A stretch of DNA of 64,000 nucleotides from Limanda limanda (Eukaryota; Chordata; Actinopteri; Pleuronectiformes; Pleuronectidae). The notes beneath the pieces are model-generated. The model was given only the letters and a program-made list of their open reading frames with translations, had not been told where the DNA came from and searched no databases. Shown in pieces: positions 62,749 through 64,000 of the stretch. Position 1 is the stretch's first letter, and each line of letters opens with the position of its first letter. The translations under genes and the position numbers were made by a program. The stretch lies in assembly GCF_963576545.1 (NCBI RefSeq), contig NC_083638.1, positions 27,820,900 through 27,884,899 of the forward strand, given 5' to 3'.

Positions 62749-62975
62749 TATCTTTGTGAAGACCCTCTGGGTAGAATTGGGACATTTTGGCCAGTCCTAA
62801 ACGTCTGACTACCTGTAAATGGGCTGTTTCAGGGTTAAGACTTGGTTTTAGGGTTAGAACTATGTTCAGGTTAGGGTTTGGTGAAGGTTTATGGTTAGGC
62901 ATTAAGTTTGCATGGTTTAGGTTAGGGTAAGGGGCTATGATATTCATTATGCCAATGAATGTCCTCATTAAGATA
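62749..62975 (+). mobile_element. Telomere-like inverted-repeat element (227 bp), noncoding
   Basis: The left end TATCTTTGTGAAGACCCT and the right end AATGTCCTCATTAAGATA are imperfect inverted repeats. The interior has GGGCTGTTTCAGGGTTAAGA, then repeated GGTTAGGG / GGTTTAGG units and TTAGGGTAAGGGGCTATGA. I recognise this arrangement from a very common fish interspersed repeat. The TTAGGG-like part is internal to the element, so it is not evidence of a chromosome end. Confidence 0.6.
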
Positions 62976-63337
62976 TACTGTATGAGAATATATAGATAAA
63001 TTGCTTTTCTTTTCTCTTTGTTTTTCCTTTTAAGCAATGGACATTTGCAGGCCATCCTCTTTCGGAATACTGTCTTGATGTAATGTCATGTGTGATGTAC
63101 TGGGTTTGGGGACAATGTTAATGTTTAACTCAATTCTGATATGCTTGGATTCTGATGGCTTGGGCCCAAGACATCCATGGACAGTTAACCCCACTAGCCT
63201 AAGACTTGTACCCGTGGCACCTATTTTCATGTTTAAAATGATTGGATATGATGTACTGTATGACTGCATTTGATAAAAGGAAATAAAAAGAAGTTCAAAA
63301 AGAATATATAAGATGTACTGTACGTACAAAAGTGTGT

Positions 63338-63387
<50 letters not shown>

Positions 63388-64000
63388 CGGGATATAGTGG
63401 TTGGTGGAGGTGGAGGTGTGTCGAAAGTAAAACCAATCAATCTTGTCTTTAATCCCTGGCATTGTCTGGATCTGCCCCGCAGTCATTCTCCAACCAAGCG
63501 GCACAAAAGAGCCAACAGCTATCCAGCACCGCCGCAAACTGCTCCCCGGGCTCGATGCACCGGGCCAGCAGAGTGTGGGGCGCTGATCAAGAGGCAGAGT
63601 CAAGGCTCATCACAGGTTTCACTTCAGTGTTTACCAACAGCTCCACCTGACCTTTCCAGCCAACTGTCTCTATTGATCACGTGCGTGTGGCCTGTCGCTG
63701 CGCTAAAGCCCCGGTTTGTTCAGAGGTGTTTGGCGTGCCAGCTCGCATCTTCCTCCCAGAAATAGCACCGCCTGCATGTGAGGGCAGGCTTGTGAGGTGA
63801 CTCGAGCCAAAGGTCAGAATGACATTACTGCCATTTACAAGGGTTCAGCAGTAAAGAGTTCTCGAGTGGAATCCAAATACTTTTTAAACACTGCTGTTGT
63901 TTAGACTTCTTAAACAATTCCTTTGTTTTATTCCTTCCATCCAATCCATTATCTATAAAGCATATCCTTTGGAAGTCATAGAGTGACTGGAGCCAATCCC
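62976..64000. other. Intergenic, no gene seen
   Basis: It contains a GT microsatellite (63338-63386) and a GC-richer stretch (63.46-63.76 kb) whose open frames have no recognisable motif or convincing splice sites. Confidence 0.6.
63338..63386. repeat. (GT)n microsatellite
   Basis: About 24 GT units. Confidence 0.95.

Noticed and set aside
62830..62936. Relic telomere or chromosome fusion point
   Set aside because: The TTAGGG-like units are degenerate and sit inside an element with inverted ends, so a dispersed repeat explains them.
63460..63765. GC-richer open frames that might be an exon
   Set aside because: No domain seen and splice signals are weak. Only shadows of one another in different frames.

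Overview
The window looks like genomic DNA from a teleost fish. The evidence is vertebrate split-gene structure, very dense long microsatellites, and several interspersed repeats of types I recognise from fish genomes (a Penelope-like tail, a foldback repeat, a telomere-like inverted-repeat element, a CsRn1-type Ty3/Gypsy element). Less than 3% of the window codes for host protein. This assignment rests on recognition; no search was run.

Region 1 (1-20.2 kb): the 3' half of a type II classical cadherin gene on the + strand, best matched to cadherin-8 (cdh8). Six coding exons with consistent splice sites and phases run 1111-1364, 10105-10241, 12853-12974, 13688-13805, 17670-17921 and 18083-18576 (stop TGA 18574-18576). 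Together they encode the end of EC3, all of EC4 and EC5, the transmembrane helix and the complete catenin-binding tail. The exons for the signal peptide, prodomain and EC1-EC2 lie upstream of the window. Two points stand out. A (TCTA)n array of about 265 bp runs to within 4 nt of the 3' splice site of the 122-bp exon, inside a 357-nt AG-free zone. The 161-bp last intron is also open in frame, so its retention would encode a membrane-anchored form without the catenin-binding tail.

Region 2 (about 20.2-57.6 kb): a gene-poor stretch in which I see no credible coding exon. It holds microsatellites, four-copy and single-copy interspersed repeats, LINE-tail fragments and some unique sequence that could include regulatory elements. 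A desert downstream of cdh8 fits the known vertebrate arrangement of type II cadherin genes.

Region 3 (57,614-62,074): a 4.46-kb Ty3/Gypsy (Metaviridae) LTR retrotransposon on the minus strand, with a 4-bp target duplication (ACAT), compact 169-bp LTR, tRNA-Trp primer site, a CX2HX9CX3C Gag box and a canonical -1 slippery heptamer between gag and pol. Its LTRs differ at only 2 of 137 aligned positions. The copy is nevertheless defective: stop codon after the protease motif, loss of reverse-transcriptase motif A from frame, a roughly 241-bp insertion at the RT/RNase H junction, and an internal deletion removing the polypurine tract and part of the 3' LTR. The integrase and RNase H catalytic residues are intact.

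Region 4 (62.1-64 kb): intergenic DNA with a telomere-like inverted-repeat element and microsatellites.
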